Below are positions 1-5,390 of a stretch of 5,390 nucleotides of DNA, one piece after another (position 1 is the first letter of the stretch; every line of letters begins with the position of its first letter). Position numbers and translations under genes: made by a program. The notes beneath the pieces are model-generated. The model saw nothing but the letters and a program-made list of their open reading frames with translations. It made no database searches and was not told where the DNA came from. Origin of the DNA: Sedimentisphaerales bacterium (GTDB lineage: Bacteria > Planctomycetota > Phycisphaerae > Sedimentisphaerales > SM23-30); NCBI GenBank assembly GCA_016932145.1, contig JAFGDI010000385.1, positions 1 through 5,390 of the forward strand, in the 5' to 3' direction.

Positions 1-546
1 GCTCAGGCGGTCGAGCATTTGCCGGCGGTCGTGATCGGAAGAGCGGGTAAACTCGCTCGAACGGACTATCTGTTCATTGTGCAGAGCGATGAAGTGATTA
101 ACTATCGGCTCAGAGAAAACCAGATGGGCCCTGCCATCAGAACAGATTAAGTATATACCGGCCAGCCCCTTATCACGCCATCGCCTTATAGTCTTACTAC
201 AGACGCGGTACTTTTTGGCCAGCGATTCAACGGTATAATGTTTGCCGGTCATCTCCTGAGCCGGGATATTCATATTTTTACTGAGCTCTTCACAGTAGGC
301 GACCAGATCATTGACCAGAGTATCATAGCTCAGTAACTTATTGTCTTCTATATCTTTGCGGGAGGTCTTTTCCGGGCGGTAACCTGTCAGAGTGGTCCGA
401 ACGAACTCAAAAGGATAGCTCTTACCCGGCGCGATCAGCAGTAGGAGCTTCTGGCAGGCTTCTAACTGGGCTTTTCGCTTAATATACGGAGAATATTTAG
501 CCTGCATAAGCAGGTCGGCAAGCTCAGTTGATATGATCCGACTCAT
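1..546 (-). CDS. Partial HTH protein, probable planctomycete-type sigma-70-like factor (N-terminal 182 residues)
   Basis: The reading frame opens at the ATG at 546-544 and stays open to the left edge, so 182 residues are present and the C-terminus is missing. An in-frame TAG lies two codons upstream of this ATG, which fixes the start. A weak AGAG ribosome site sits about 9 nt upstream. The protein starts MSRIISTEL. Residues 44-57 (YPFEFVRTTLTGYR) form a conserved-looking block. Residues 104-123 (YTVESLAKKYRVCSKTIRRW) form a clear MerR/excisionase-like helix-turn-helix, followed by a basic RDKGL turn and a short beta region. From memory this order matches the N-terminus of HTH-containing sigma-70 family proteins of Phycisphaerae planctomycetes, in which sigma regions 2-4 follow. 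Those regions would lie outside the window, so the sigma assignment is by resemblance only; the DNA-binding role is firmer. It could instead be another MerR-type regulator. It is transcribed divergently from the radical SAM gene, from its own promoter. Confidence 0.62.
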   Translation of the reverse strand, partial: MSRIISTELADLLMQAKYSPYIKRKAQLEACQKLLLLIAPGKSYPFEFVRTTLTGYRPEKTSRKDIEDNKLLSYDTLVNDLVAYCEELSKNMNIPAQEMTGKHYTVESLAKKYRVCSKTIRRWRDKGLAGIYLICSDGRAHLVFSEPIVNHFIALHNEQIVRSSEFTRSSDHDRRQMLDRLS

Positions 547-611
547 GGGCTAAATCTCTGTTGTGGTGTTTTGTTGTGTATTGCTGTATAAACAGGTATG
601 TCTGTAAGAAG

Positions 612-640
612 ATTATACCAGTCACTATTACTATCGCCAA
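612..640 (-). promoter_or_regulatory. Sigma-70-type promoter for the minus-strand HTH/sigma-like gene
   Basis: Read on the minus strand, the -35 is TTGGCG (640-635), then a 17-bp spacer, then a perfect -10 TATAAT (617-612). The -10 is preceded by TGG, giving an extended -10 (TGGTATAAT), which compensates for a 4/6 -35. The predicted start is near 605, leaving a leader of about 59 nt before the ATG at 546. Confidence 0.6.
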
Positions 641-683
641 GTATAAATGTTGTATATATAAAAACTTCCGCGGCAAATTCTCA

Positions 684-711
684 TTGACAAACAATTGTGT
701 TACGGCATAAT
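684..711 (+). promoter_or_regulatory. Sigma-70-type promoter upstream of the radical SAM gene
   Basis: A perfect -35 TTGACA (684-689) is followed by a 16-bp spacer and a 5/6 -10 CATAAT (706-711). Transcription would begin near 718, giving a leader of about 180 nt before the ATG at 900. The spacer contains the palindrome ACAATTGT (691-698), where a bound protein would compete with RNA polymerase. Confidence 0.55.
691..698. repeat. Short palindrome ACAATTGT inside the promoter spacer
   Basis: This is an 8-bp perfect palindrome centred between 694 and 695, with one further matching pair (689/700) beyond a mismatch. Its position between the -35 and -10 boxes would suit an operator. A palindrome this short occurs by chance in AT-rich DNA, so the operator reading is speculative. 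Confidence 0.25.
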
Positions 712-723
712 AAAAACACCATC

Positions 724-744
724 TGTAGTGTTTCATTCACTATA
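724..744 (+). other. Small hairpin near the predicted 5' end of the radical SAM transcript
   Basis: TGTAGTG (724-730) can pair with CACTATA (738-744) around a 7-nt loop, giving a 7-bp stem with one G-U pair. It lies a few bases after the predicted start of the plus-strand transcript, where a stem could protect the 5' end. It is AT-rich and weak. Confidence 0.25.
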
Positions 745-820
745 AAAATAATAAATAATTATAAAAAGGTCTTATTGTCAGGATAAAAAGCAAAAAAACA
801 GACTTAACTTTTTTTTACTA

Positions 821-850
821 TTGAAATTTCGGCTTTAGTAACGATAAGAT
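821..850 (+). promoter_or_regulatory. Possible second, weaker promoter for the radical SAM gene
   Basis: TTGAAA (821-826, 5/6) and TAAGAT (845-850, 4/6) are spaced 18 bp apart. Use of this site would shorten the leader to roughly 40 nt. It is clearly weaker than the promoter at 684-711, and such matches are frequent in AT-rich DNA. Confidence 0.22.
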
Positions 851-899
851 TAAAGAGAGGCATCAGCATTTATAATCATAATAAAAGCAGAGGTTTTGC

Positions 900-3740
900 A
901 TGAATTTTCTTATAATCGTACCAAAGTACAGCCCGGTCTGGGTATATTATGAATTCCCGGTCGGTCTGGCCTCTATCTCAGCATCATTGAAAAAAGCGGG
1001 GTTTTCGGTCTGGTGTCTTAATCTGAACCATTATCCCAATGAAGATCATGAAAAAATGATCTGCCGGACACTGGATGAGCATAATATCAATATAGTCTGC
1101 ACCGGCGGACTGGTAGTACACTTCAATATAATCAACAATATTCTGAGCCTTGTTAAAAAACATGATCCTAATATCATGACCATAGTCGGGGGCGGGCTGA
1201 TAACCTGTGAGCCGGAGCTGATCTTTGAGAATCTCAGTGTCGATTGCGGCGTATTGGGCGAAGGAGATCAGACCATAGTAGAACTGGCCCGGGCTCTGGT
1301 CAGTCGCACAGACCCAGCGCAAGTGAACGGGCTGATCTTCAGGAACAGGCAAAATGAAATAGTCCGGACACCGGCGCGGCAGGCAATAGCTGATATATCT
1401 CAACTGCCGATGCCTGACTATGAAGGCTTTGAACTGGACCGTTATCTTGATATGCAACTGCCCAGCGACACAACCAATATGCATGTTTATGATGAGCCGC
1501 GCATAATCCCGGTAATCTCGAGCAGGTCATGCCCTTATCAGTGCCGTTTCTGCTATCATCCGCTAGGGAACAAATACCGCAGTCGTGATCTGGATAATTT
1601 CTTTGGGGAAGTTGAGTATCTTATCGACCGTTATAATGTTAACGGGCTTTTGGTACTTGATGAGCTGCTCTGTCACAAAAGAGAGCGGCTGGTAGAATTT
1701 TGCCGGAGAATAAGTCAATATCACCTGCGCTGGATGGGCCAGTTGCGGGTCGATAGCGTTGATACCGAAATGCTGGCCATGCTCAAGGAATCCGGCTGCT
1801 ATCTGATCAGCTACGGCATAGAAAGTGCGCATAACGATATACTCAGGAGCATGAGAAAGAATACTACGGTTGAGCAGATAGAAAAGGCACTGGACCTGAC
1901 CTATCAGGCGGGCATAAGTTTACAGGGCAATCTGCTGTTCTCTGACCGGAGCGAGACCGAAGAAACGGCTGAACAATCCATATTGTGGGCGATGAAACGC
2001 TGGTATCACAGAATACAGCTTACCCCCCTGTTTGCCCTGCCCGACAGCAGTGATTATCGTTATGCCGTTGAAACCGGGCGGATAGCCGACCGGCTGAAAT
2101 ATATTAAAAACGGCTGCGGAGCGGTTAATCTGACTGAGATGAGCCATGACAAACTTGCCCGCATATATGATAAGATATCGAGCTTCTCTAATCATCTGCT
2201 GCTTTTGCCCAAAGAATATGAAATAGAACAAACAGGTTTTGATTTCGCCCGCTCGACCCCGATCTACAGCTTCAGCTTTAAATGCCCTCATTGCGGTCGG
2301 CGTTGTCATTATGAAAATTTCTGTCTCTATGGCACATTAACCAATAACAGATATATCCACTGCAAACACTGCCGCGGGCGCAGTGATATAATGATCGACT
2401 GGTTCGATCATTATAAAGATGCAACCTATTGTGATGACAATAAGAATTTTTTAGAATCTACAAATGAATATCGCAAGAGCTGCGAGCATTTTTCTGCACC
2501 CTATAAGGAAATTGTCAATATGACACCACCAGCCAGAGAGCCAGGGCAATATTTCTGCTGGCGGTTTAAGGCCCGGCCCGGCCATAGCTCTCCGCGACGC
2601 TGTGCTATTATGCTGCCTTTTACCAGCTATATGCGCAATATGGCTATCAATCTGGGCAAGGCCCTGACAGAAAAGGGTATAGATGCCTGCATATTTGAAA
2701 TACCCGGCCTGAGTGAAAAATTACTGGCCAAGTGCGACAGGGATCTGCTTACCGAATTTTATCAGAATGAAAATATCAATGAAGTATTCTCGGTCAATGC
2801 CACGCGTGATGAACTGTATATTCCCGATGACATACCCTATTATCGCCTGATATTCAATCAATCAGAGCAGCGAATATCTGCTGACACAATTGACATTGAC
2901 CAGCAGGCTCTGTGGCCTGGCTATATACCACCTGCTACCTGGTATAATCAATATTTCCAAAAGACCAGCAGCACAGAACAGGATATTGATATTGCGGTTG
3001 CCTTTAACTATATTGACCCGTTACCGCAGTTAGACCAGAAGAATCTGGATATACTGCGGCCCTATCTGGAAGCCATGGCCCGGCAGATAGCCAATGACCA
3101 GGAAAGCCAGAAGTATCATTCGGCGGAGGAACTTCTACAACTGGCAGAGATCAGCGTTAATTGCACGCTCAAAGGCCCCAGAGAACAATTAACAGACTTC
3201 ATCAATAATGAATTGCGTATAAGTGTTATGCAAACTGAGCTGGTACGCAGATTATCGTATCTGAGCCGCAAGCATAAATGGAACTTCCGTATTATGGGCA
3301 AATACTGGGATAAGTCTGAGCAGTTCGCCGCCAGCACTATGGCCTTTGCCGGCTACAACAAGCTCATGGCCCGGGAGATAGTTCGCTGTAAAGTAGTGGT
3401 CCATGCCGATGGCAATAACAATTACAGCATACTAGATACCATAGCCTGCGGTGCTTTTTCCATATTGAAAGAAAATCATCCGGGCGAGAGTAATGCCCTG
3501 CTCAATGACCTGCCTCAGAACATTATGCCGCGCTTCTGCCATAACAGTGAACTGGAAAAGATATTGCATTATTATCTGGACCAGAACCCGCAGGAAAGGA
3601 TCGAGACAGCCAGTATCGCTCAGCAATTGATCGCAGATAAGTTTTCGTGTAATGCTCTGGCGGAAAAACTAAGGTTCATCGGCAGTTCAGCAGTCAAAGC
3701 GGCTATAAGAACGACAGGTAAAAACCTGCCGGTCAGTTAG
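900..3740 (+). CDS. B12-binding/radical SAM protein fused to a zinc-ribbon segment and a CgeB-like glycosyltransferase domain
   Basis: The 946-residue protein starts at ATG 900 after an AGAGG ribosome site 6 nt upstream. Residues 1-150 form a B12-binding-type Rossmann domain: a PVGLASISASLKKAGFSV stretch (20-37), VGGG at 96-99 and GEGDQT at 120-125. It lacks a DxHxxG motif, as many members of this superfamily do. Residues 203-400 are a radical SAM core with C211-x3-C215-x2-C218, expected to hold a 4Fe-4S cluster that cleaves S-adenosylmethionine, and GIES at 306-309. Residues 462-491 carry CPHC...CKHC (C462, C465, C488, C491, plus C469 and C475), a zinc ribbon or possible auxiliary cluster site. 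From about 567 a second Rossmann-like segment begins (CAIMLPFTSYMRNMAINLGKAL), and 770-925 resemble the C-terminal half of CgeB-like GT-B glycosyltransferases (a KVVVHADGNNN...LDTIACGAF block, then a helical tail around residues 883-927). Family knowledge supports radical chemistry on a substrate and sugar transfer; the actual substrates are unknown. No signal peptide or membrane segment is seen, so it should be cytoplasmic. The first two domains are confident, the glycosyltransferase call moderate. Confidence 0.85.
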   Translation: MNFLIIVPKYSPVWVYYEFPVGLASISASLKKAGFSVWCLNLNHYPNEDHEKMICRTLDEHNINIVCTGGLVVHFNIINNILSLVKKHDPNIMTIVGGGLITCEPELIFENLSVDCGVLGEGDQTIVELARALVSRTDPAQVNGLIFRNRQNEIVRTPARQAIADISQLPMPDYEGFELDRYLDMQLPSDTTNMHVYDEPRIIPVISSRSCPYQCRFCYHPLGNKYRSRDLDNFFGEVEYLIDRYNVNGLLVLDELLCHKRERLVEFCRRISQYHLRWMGQLRVDSVDTEMLAMLKESGCYLISYGIESAHNDILRSMRKNTTVEQIEKALDLTYQAGISLQGNLLFSDRSETEETAEQSILWAMKRWYHRIQLTPLFALPDSSDYRYAVETGRIADRLKYIKNGCGAVNLTEMSHDKLARIYDKISSFSNHLLLLPKEYEIEQTGFDFARSTPIYSFSFKCPHCGRRCHYENFCLYGTLTNNRYIHCKHCRGRSDIMIDWFDHYKDATYCDDNKNFLESTNEYRKSCEHFSAPYKEIVNMTPPAREPGQYFCWRFKARPGHSSPRRCAIMLPFTSYMRNMAINLGKALTEKGIDACIFEIPGLSEKLLAKCDRDLLTEFYQNENINEVFSVNATRDELYIPDDIPYYRLIFNQSEQRISADTIDIDQQALWPGYIPPATWYNQYFQKTSSTEQDIDIAVAFNYIDPLPQLDQKNLDILRPYLEAMARQIANDQESQKYHSAEELLQLAEISVNCTLKGPREQLTDFINNELRISVMQTELVRRLSYLSRKHKWNFRIMGKYWDKSEQFAASTMAFAGYNKLMAREIVRCKVVVHADGNNNYSILDTIACGAFSILKENHPGESNALLNDLPQNIMPRFCHNSELEKILHYYLDQNPQERIETASIAQQLIADKFSCNALAEKLRFIGSSAVKAAIRTTGKNLPVS

Positions 3741-3761
3741 CGGGCAAAGCAAACCATACGC

Positions 3762-4328
3762 TCATTGGGCGAATTTACTTTCGACCTTATCGCAGATAAT
3801 ATGATAGGCGATCAGGTGCATTTCCTGGGTAATGGCTGTTACGGTAGAATTGGCACAGAAGCAGAGATCAGCTATCTTTTGCAGCGGACTTTCGGGTATG
3901 CCAGTAAAAGCAATGACCTTCATACCCATCTGCCTGGCCTGCTCAGCGGCTTTGACAATACTGACCGATTTGCCGCTGGTAGAAATAGCCAGCAGAACAT
4001 CGCCGGGCTTGCCCAGAGCCTCAACCTGCCGGGAAAAAACGATATCATAGCCGAAATCGTTTGGTATTGCCGTCAGCGCCGAGGTGTCACAGGTAAGAGC
4101 CAGAGCCGCCAGAGCCCTGCGATTACGAGTAAACCGGCACACCAGCTCTGTAGCAATATGCTGAGCATCGGCAGCCGAACCGCCATTACCGCAGATCAGC
4201 AGCTTACCGCCATTACCGATACTTTCAATTATGACATTGGCAATAGCGATAATATCATCGGTACAATTTTCCGACAGATAATAAACCGCCTCAATATGTT
4301 CATTTATATATTTTCTGATATTATTCAT
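3762..4328 (-). CDS. gmhA: Phosphoheptose isomerase, GmhA-like SIS-domain protein
   Basis: This 188-residue protein would convert sedoheptulose 7-phosphate to D-glycero-D-manno-heptose 7-phosphate in the cytoplasm, the first step to nucleotide-activated heptose for lipopolysaccharide core, S-layer or other glycans. Its length is close to E. coli GmhA (about 192 residues). Visible signatures are CGNGGSAADAQH (46-57), DTSALTAIPNDFGYD (81-95) and the phosphate-binding STSG (116-119). H57, E61, Q168 and H176 have the same spacing as the E. coli metal and catalytic residues H61, E65, Q172 and H180, so the enzyme looks active. The ATG at 4328-4326 has a weak AGG ribosome site 5 nt upstream; the stop is TGA at 3764-3762. 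It lies 42 bp downstream of the pterin-binding gene in the same direction, so is probably cotranscribed, and converges on the radical SAM gene. Other SIS proteins such as DiaA look similar, but the conserved active-site set favours GmhA. Confidence 0.88.
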   Translation of the reverse strand: MNNIRKYINEHIEAVYYLSENCTDDIIAIANVIIESIGNGGKLLICGNGGSAADAQHIATELVCRFTRNRRALAALALTCDTSALTAIPNDFGYDIVFSRQVEALGKPGDVLLAISTSGKSVSIVKAAEQARQMGMKVIAFTGIPESPLQKIADLCFCANSTVTAITQEMHLIAYHIICDKVESKFAQ

Positions 4329-4358
4329 ACAAGCCTGAATTTGTGTAAAAGATAAAGC

Positions 4359-4371
4359 ATCGCCCCGCGAT
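4359..4371 (-). other. Short GC hairpin between the pterin-binding gene and gmhA
   Basis: ATCGC (4359-4363) and GCGAT (4367-4371) form a perfect 5-bp stem with a 3-nt loop that reaches into the TGA stop of the upstream gene. On the transcribed minus strand it is followed by a loosely T-rich stretch (GCTTTATCTTTT). It could act as a weak attenuator or an RNA-processing stem between the two genes, but stem and T-tract are too weak for a confident terminator. Confidence 0.22.
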
Positions 4372-5297
4372 CATCTGCATTTCTGGCAGAAATCAGCCAT
4401 GGCCATCATCGCCTGATCGGTATTTTCAGCCGAACCGTCCAGAGCGGCAAATCGTTCAACCAGCTCAACCAGGTCCGGGTCCGCCGGCTTACTGCTGTAT
4501 TGATGGAACATATTAACAATAGCACCATCAAGACCATATTTAGCGGCCACTTCCAGATAAGCCCGGCAAACGCCCAGCTTGCGCCCGGGCAAATTCTGCA
4601 CGCAATTGGACAGCCCCAGCGAAGTATGCACGCCGGTCATGTGAGGGTCGGTCATAATAGCCTTAACCGCCTGCATGGTATTATAGGTATAGCCGGTATC
4701 GCCGGGCATCATCGGCATATCGATCGCCAGCGGGAATACCATGGTATCATAATAAATATCATCGGCGGTAAAACCCTGAGCCACTGCCTTATCATATATT
4801 TCGCGGGCCATAGCATGAATATCCTGCCAGAGAGTTACCCCCAGAGGCACTTCCGGCGATAACATACCGATGAACTTGAAGGCATATTCCTTACGCCAGG
4901 GTAATACCAGGTCTGCGGTATGGGTCTTTACCGAATTGAGCATCGGCACAATACCGGTATTGAGGGTGTACCATTTCTCCAGACCGGCACGCAATATGTC
5001 ATCATTACTACTGTCAACGCAAACAGGAACGCCCTGACCATGAACTGCCACCAGCTCAACATATCTTTGCATCTGTTCGATAGCCAGAGAAACACTCTCG
5101 CTGACAAATTCATCGACATTAACCTCAATAAATGCCGCCCCGGCCGATGCCTGGTCCTTTATTAATGATATGATATAATCCAGTGAGCCACTGGCCTGCC
5201 CAAATGCCTCCGGACCGGCTCCAGCCAGCTCTCGCATGGCTTTGCCCGTCTTGGGTATTGAGGCATGAACGCTTTCGCCTATATAGGTAAATGTCAT
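4371..5297 (-). CDS. Pterin-binding (DHPS-fold) protein, methyltetrahydrofolate:corrinoid methyltransferase-like
   Basis: The 308-residue protein has the TIM-barrel pattern of the dihydropteroate synthase/methyltransferase family. Visible blocks are IGESVH (6-11), AAFIEVNVDE (54-63), VDSSN (94-98), N121-S122, D184 in the YYDTMVFPLA strand, and SLGLSNCVQNLPGR (226-239). By comparison with AcsE of acetogens, the DSSN aspartate (D95), N121, D184 and N231 line up with its pterin-pocket residues (DSTN, NST, DPL, GLSN), and the segment after GLSN (an R-x-YLEVA-x2-YGLD-x2-I run) also matches. Such enzymes move a methyl group between methyltetrahydrofolate and a cobalamin carried on a corrinoid protein. 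The protein is about 45 residues longer than AcsE; no corrinoid-binding domain or partner gene is visible here. Folate-synthesis FolP is less likely. The ATG at 5297-5295 has an AGAGAG ribosome site 5 nt upstream; the stop is TGA at 4373-4371. It is the first gene of a likely two-gene unit with gmhA. Confidence 0.78.
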   Translation of the reverse strand: MTFTYIGESVHASIPKTGKAMRELAGAGPEAFGQASGSLDYIISLIKDQASAGAAFIEVNVDEFVSESVSLAIEQMQRYVELVAVHGQGVPVCVDSSNDDILRAGLEKWYTLNTGIVPMLNSVKTHTADLVLPWRKEYAFKFIGMLSPEVPLGVTLWQDIHAMAREIYDKAVAQGFTADDIYYDTMVFPLAIDMPMMPGDTGYTYNTMQAVKAIMTDPHMTGVHTSLGLSNCVQNLPGRKLGVCRAYLEVAAKYGLDGAIVNMFHQYSSKPADPDLVELVERFAALDGSAENTDQAMMAMADFCQKCR

Positions 5298-5336
5298 CGG
5301 TACTCTCTATTTATGCGGTTTTTTTTTCAAAACTAA

Positions 5337-5364
5337 ACTTTATTCCGTTAGATTCTATTTTCAA
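5337..5364 (-). promoter_or_regulatory. Weak promoter candidate for the pterin-binding gene and gmhA
   Basis: On the minus strand TTGAAA (5364-5359, 5/6) is followed by a 16-bp spacer and TAAAGT (5342-5337, 4/6). The start would lie near 5330, with a leader of about 33 nt holding a nine-A run (minus strand) and the AGAGAG ribosome site. The rest of the AT-rich 5298-5390 stretch shows no other gene or structure. If this gene is cotranscribed with something beyond the right edge, the site may not be used. Confidence 0.3.
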
Positions 5365-5390
5365 ACGGTGAAAAAATCAATGAAATATCA

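Larger units (their letters stand above)
547..899. other. AT-rich divergent intergenic region
   Basis: This 353-bp gap separates the divergent sigma-like and radical SAM genes and is markedly richer in A and T than both. It holds one good promoter per strand, a palindrome inside the plus-strand promoter, a small hairpin at 724-744, and a long A/T-tract leader (for example an uninterrupted T run around 809-816) before the radical SAM gene. The short leader of the minus-strand gene (547-605) is rich in C and A on its own strand and should be unstructured. No convincing protein gene or structured RNA was seen here. Confidence 0.7.

Noticed and set aside
1..546. Transposase or recombinase reading of the HTH protein at the left edge.
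   Set aside because: Only the HTH resembles such proteins; no terminal inverted repeat or target duplication flanks it, and the N-terminal layout fits the planctomycete sigma-like family better.
524..736. A 70-residue minus-strand reading frame with a hydrophobic stretch (LAIVIVTGIIFLQTYLFI) that could be a small membrane protein.
   Set aside because: There is no ribosome site before its ATG, the extended -10 promoter of the sigma-like gene lies inside it, the plus-strand promoter overlaps it, and it overlaps the start of the sigma-like gene. AT-rich non-coding DNA easily gives hydrophobic frames.
785..820. A-run followed by T-run, considered as an intrinsic terminator.
   Set aside because: Only A-U pairing would hold the stem and no GC stem precedes the T tract, and no gene ends just upstream.
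712..899. Cobalamin or SAM riboswitch in the leader of the radical SAM gene.
   Set aside because: No B12-box-like or SAM-I core sequence was recognised and the region is too AT-rich and short for a cobalamin riboswitch.
984..1484. A 166-residue minus-strand reading frame inside the radical SAM gene.
   Set aside because: It lies opposite the well-supported B12-binding domain and shows no domain of its own.
3765..4355. A 196-residue plus-strand reading frame opposite gmhA.
   Set aside because: It is exactly antisense to a gene with all expected GmhA residues, has no recognisable domain and no ribosome site, so it is a shadow frame.
4500..4862. A 120-residue plus-strand reading frame opposite the pterin-binding gene.
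   Set aside because: It has low-complexity composition (many H, I, G), no ribosome site and no domain, and the opposite strand codes a clear family member.

Overview
The window looks like ordinary chromosome of a mid-GC bacterium, most likely a planctomycete of the Phycisphaerae/Sedimentisphaerales type. The main clue is the partial gene at the left edge. Its N-terminal layout (a start like MSRIISTEL, a short conserved block, then a MerR-like helix-turn-helix) resembles from memory a sigma-70-like protein family common in those planctomycetes. The lineage is an inference, not a proof. Intergenic DNA is clearly more AT-rich than the genes. No mobile element, CRISPR array, tRNA or rRNA was found.

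Layout, left to right. (1) 1-546, minus strand: the N-terminal 182 residues of an HTH protein, probably a sigma-70-type factor, running off the left edge. (2) 547-899: an AT-rich divergent promoter region with a good sigma-70-type promoter in each direction and a long leader for the next gene. (3) 900-3740, plus strand: a 946-residue multidomain protein, the centrepiece of the window. It has a B12-binding-type Rossmann domain, a radical SAM core (C211, C215, C218), a cysteine-rich zinc-ribbon-like insert (C462/C465...C488/C491) and a C-terminal half resembling CgeB-type GT-B glycosyltransferases. (4) 3762-4328, minus strand: a GmhA-like phosphoheptose isomerase with the family's metal and catalytic residues, convergent with the radical SAM gene across 21 bp. 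(5) 4371-5297, minus strand: a pterin-binding (DHPS-fold) protein of the methyltetrahydrofolate:corrinoid methyltransferase type, 42 bp upstream of gmhA and probably cotranscribed with it. (6) 5298-5390: the upstream region of that gene, with a weak promoter candidate.

How they might work together: the radical SAM/glycosyltransferase fusion and the heptose isomerase both point to glycan chemistry (surface polysaccharide or protein glycosylation). The pterin-binding protein belongs to one-carbon/corrinoid metabolism and fits poorly with that, unless it serves a cobalamin-dependent reaction. Gene order alone does not prove a pathway. The most unusual item is the radical SAM-zinc ribbon-glycosyltransferase fusion.
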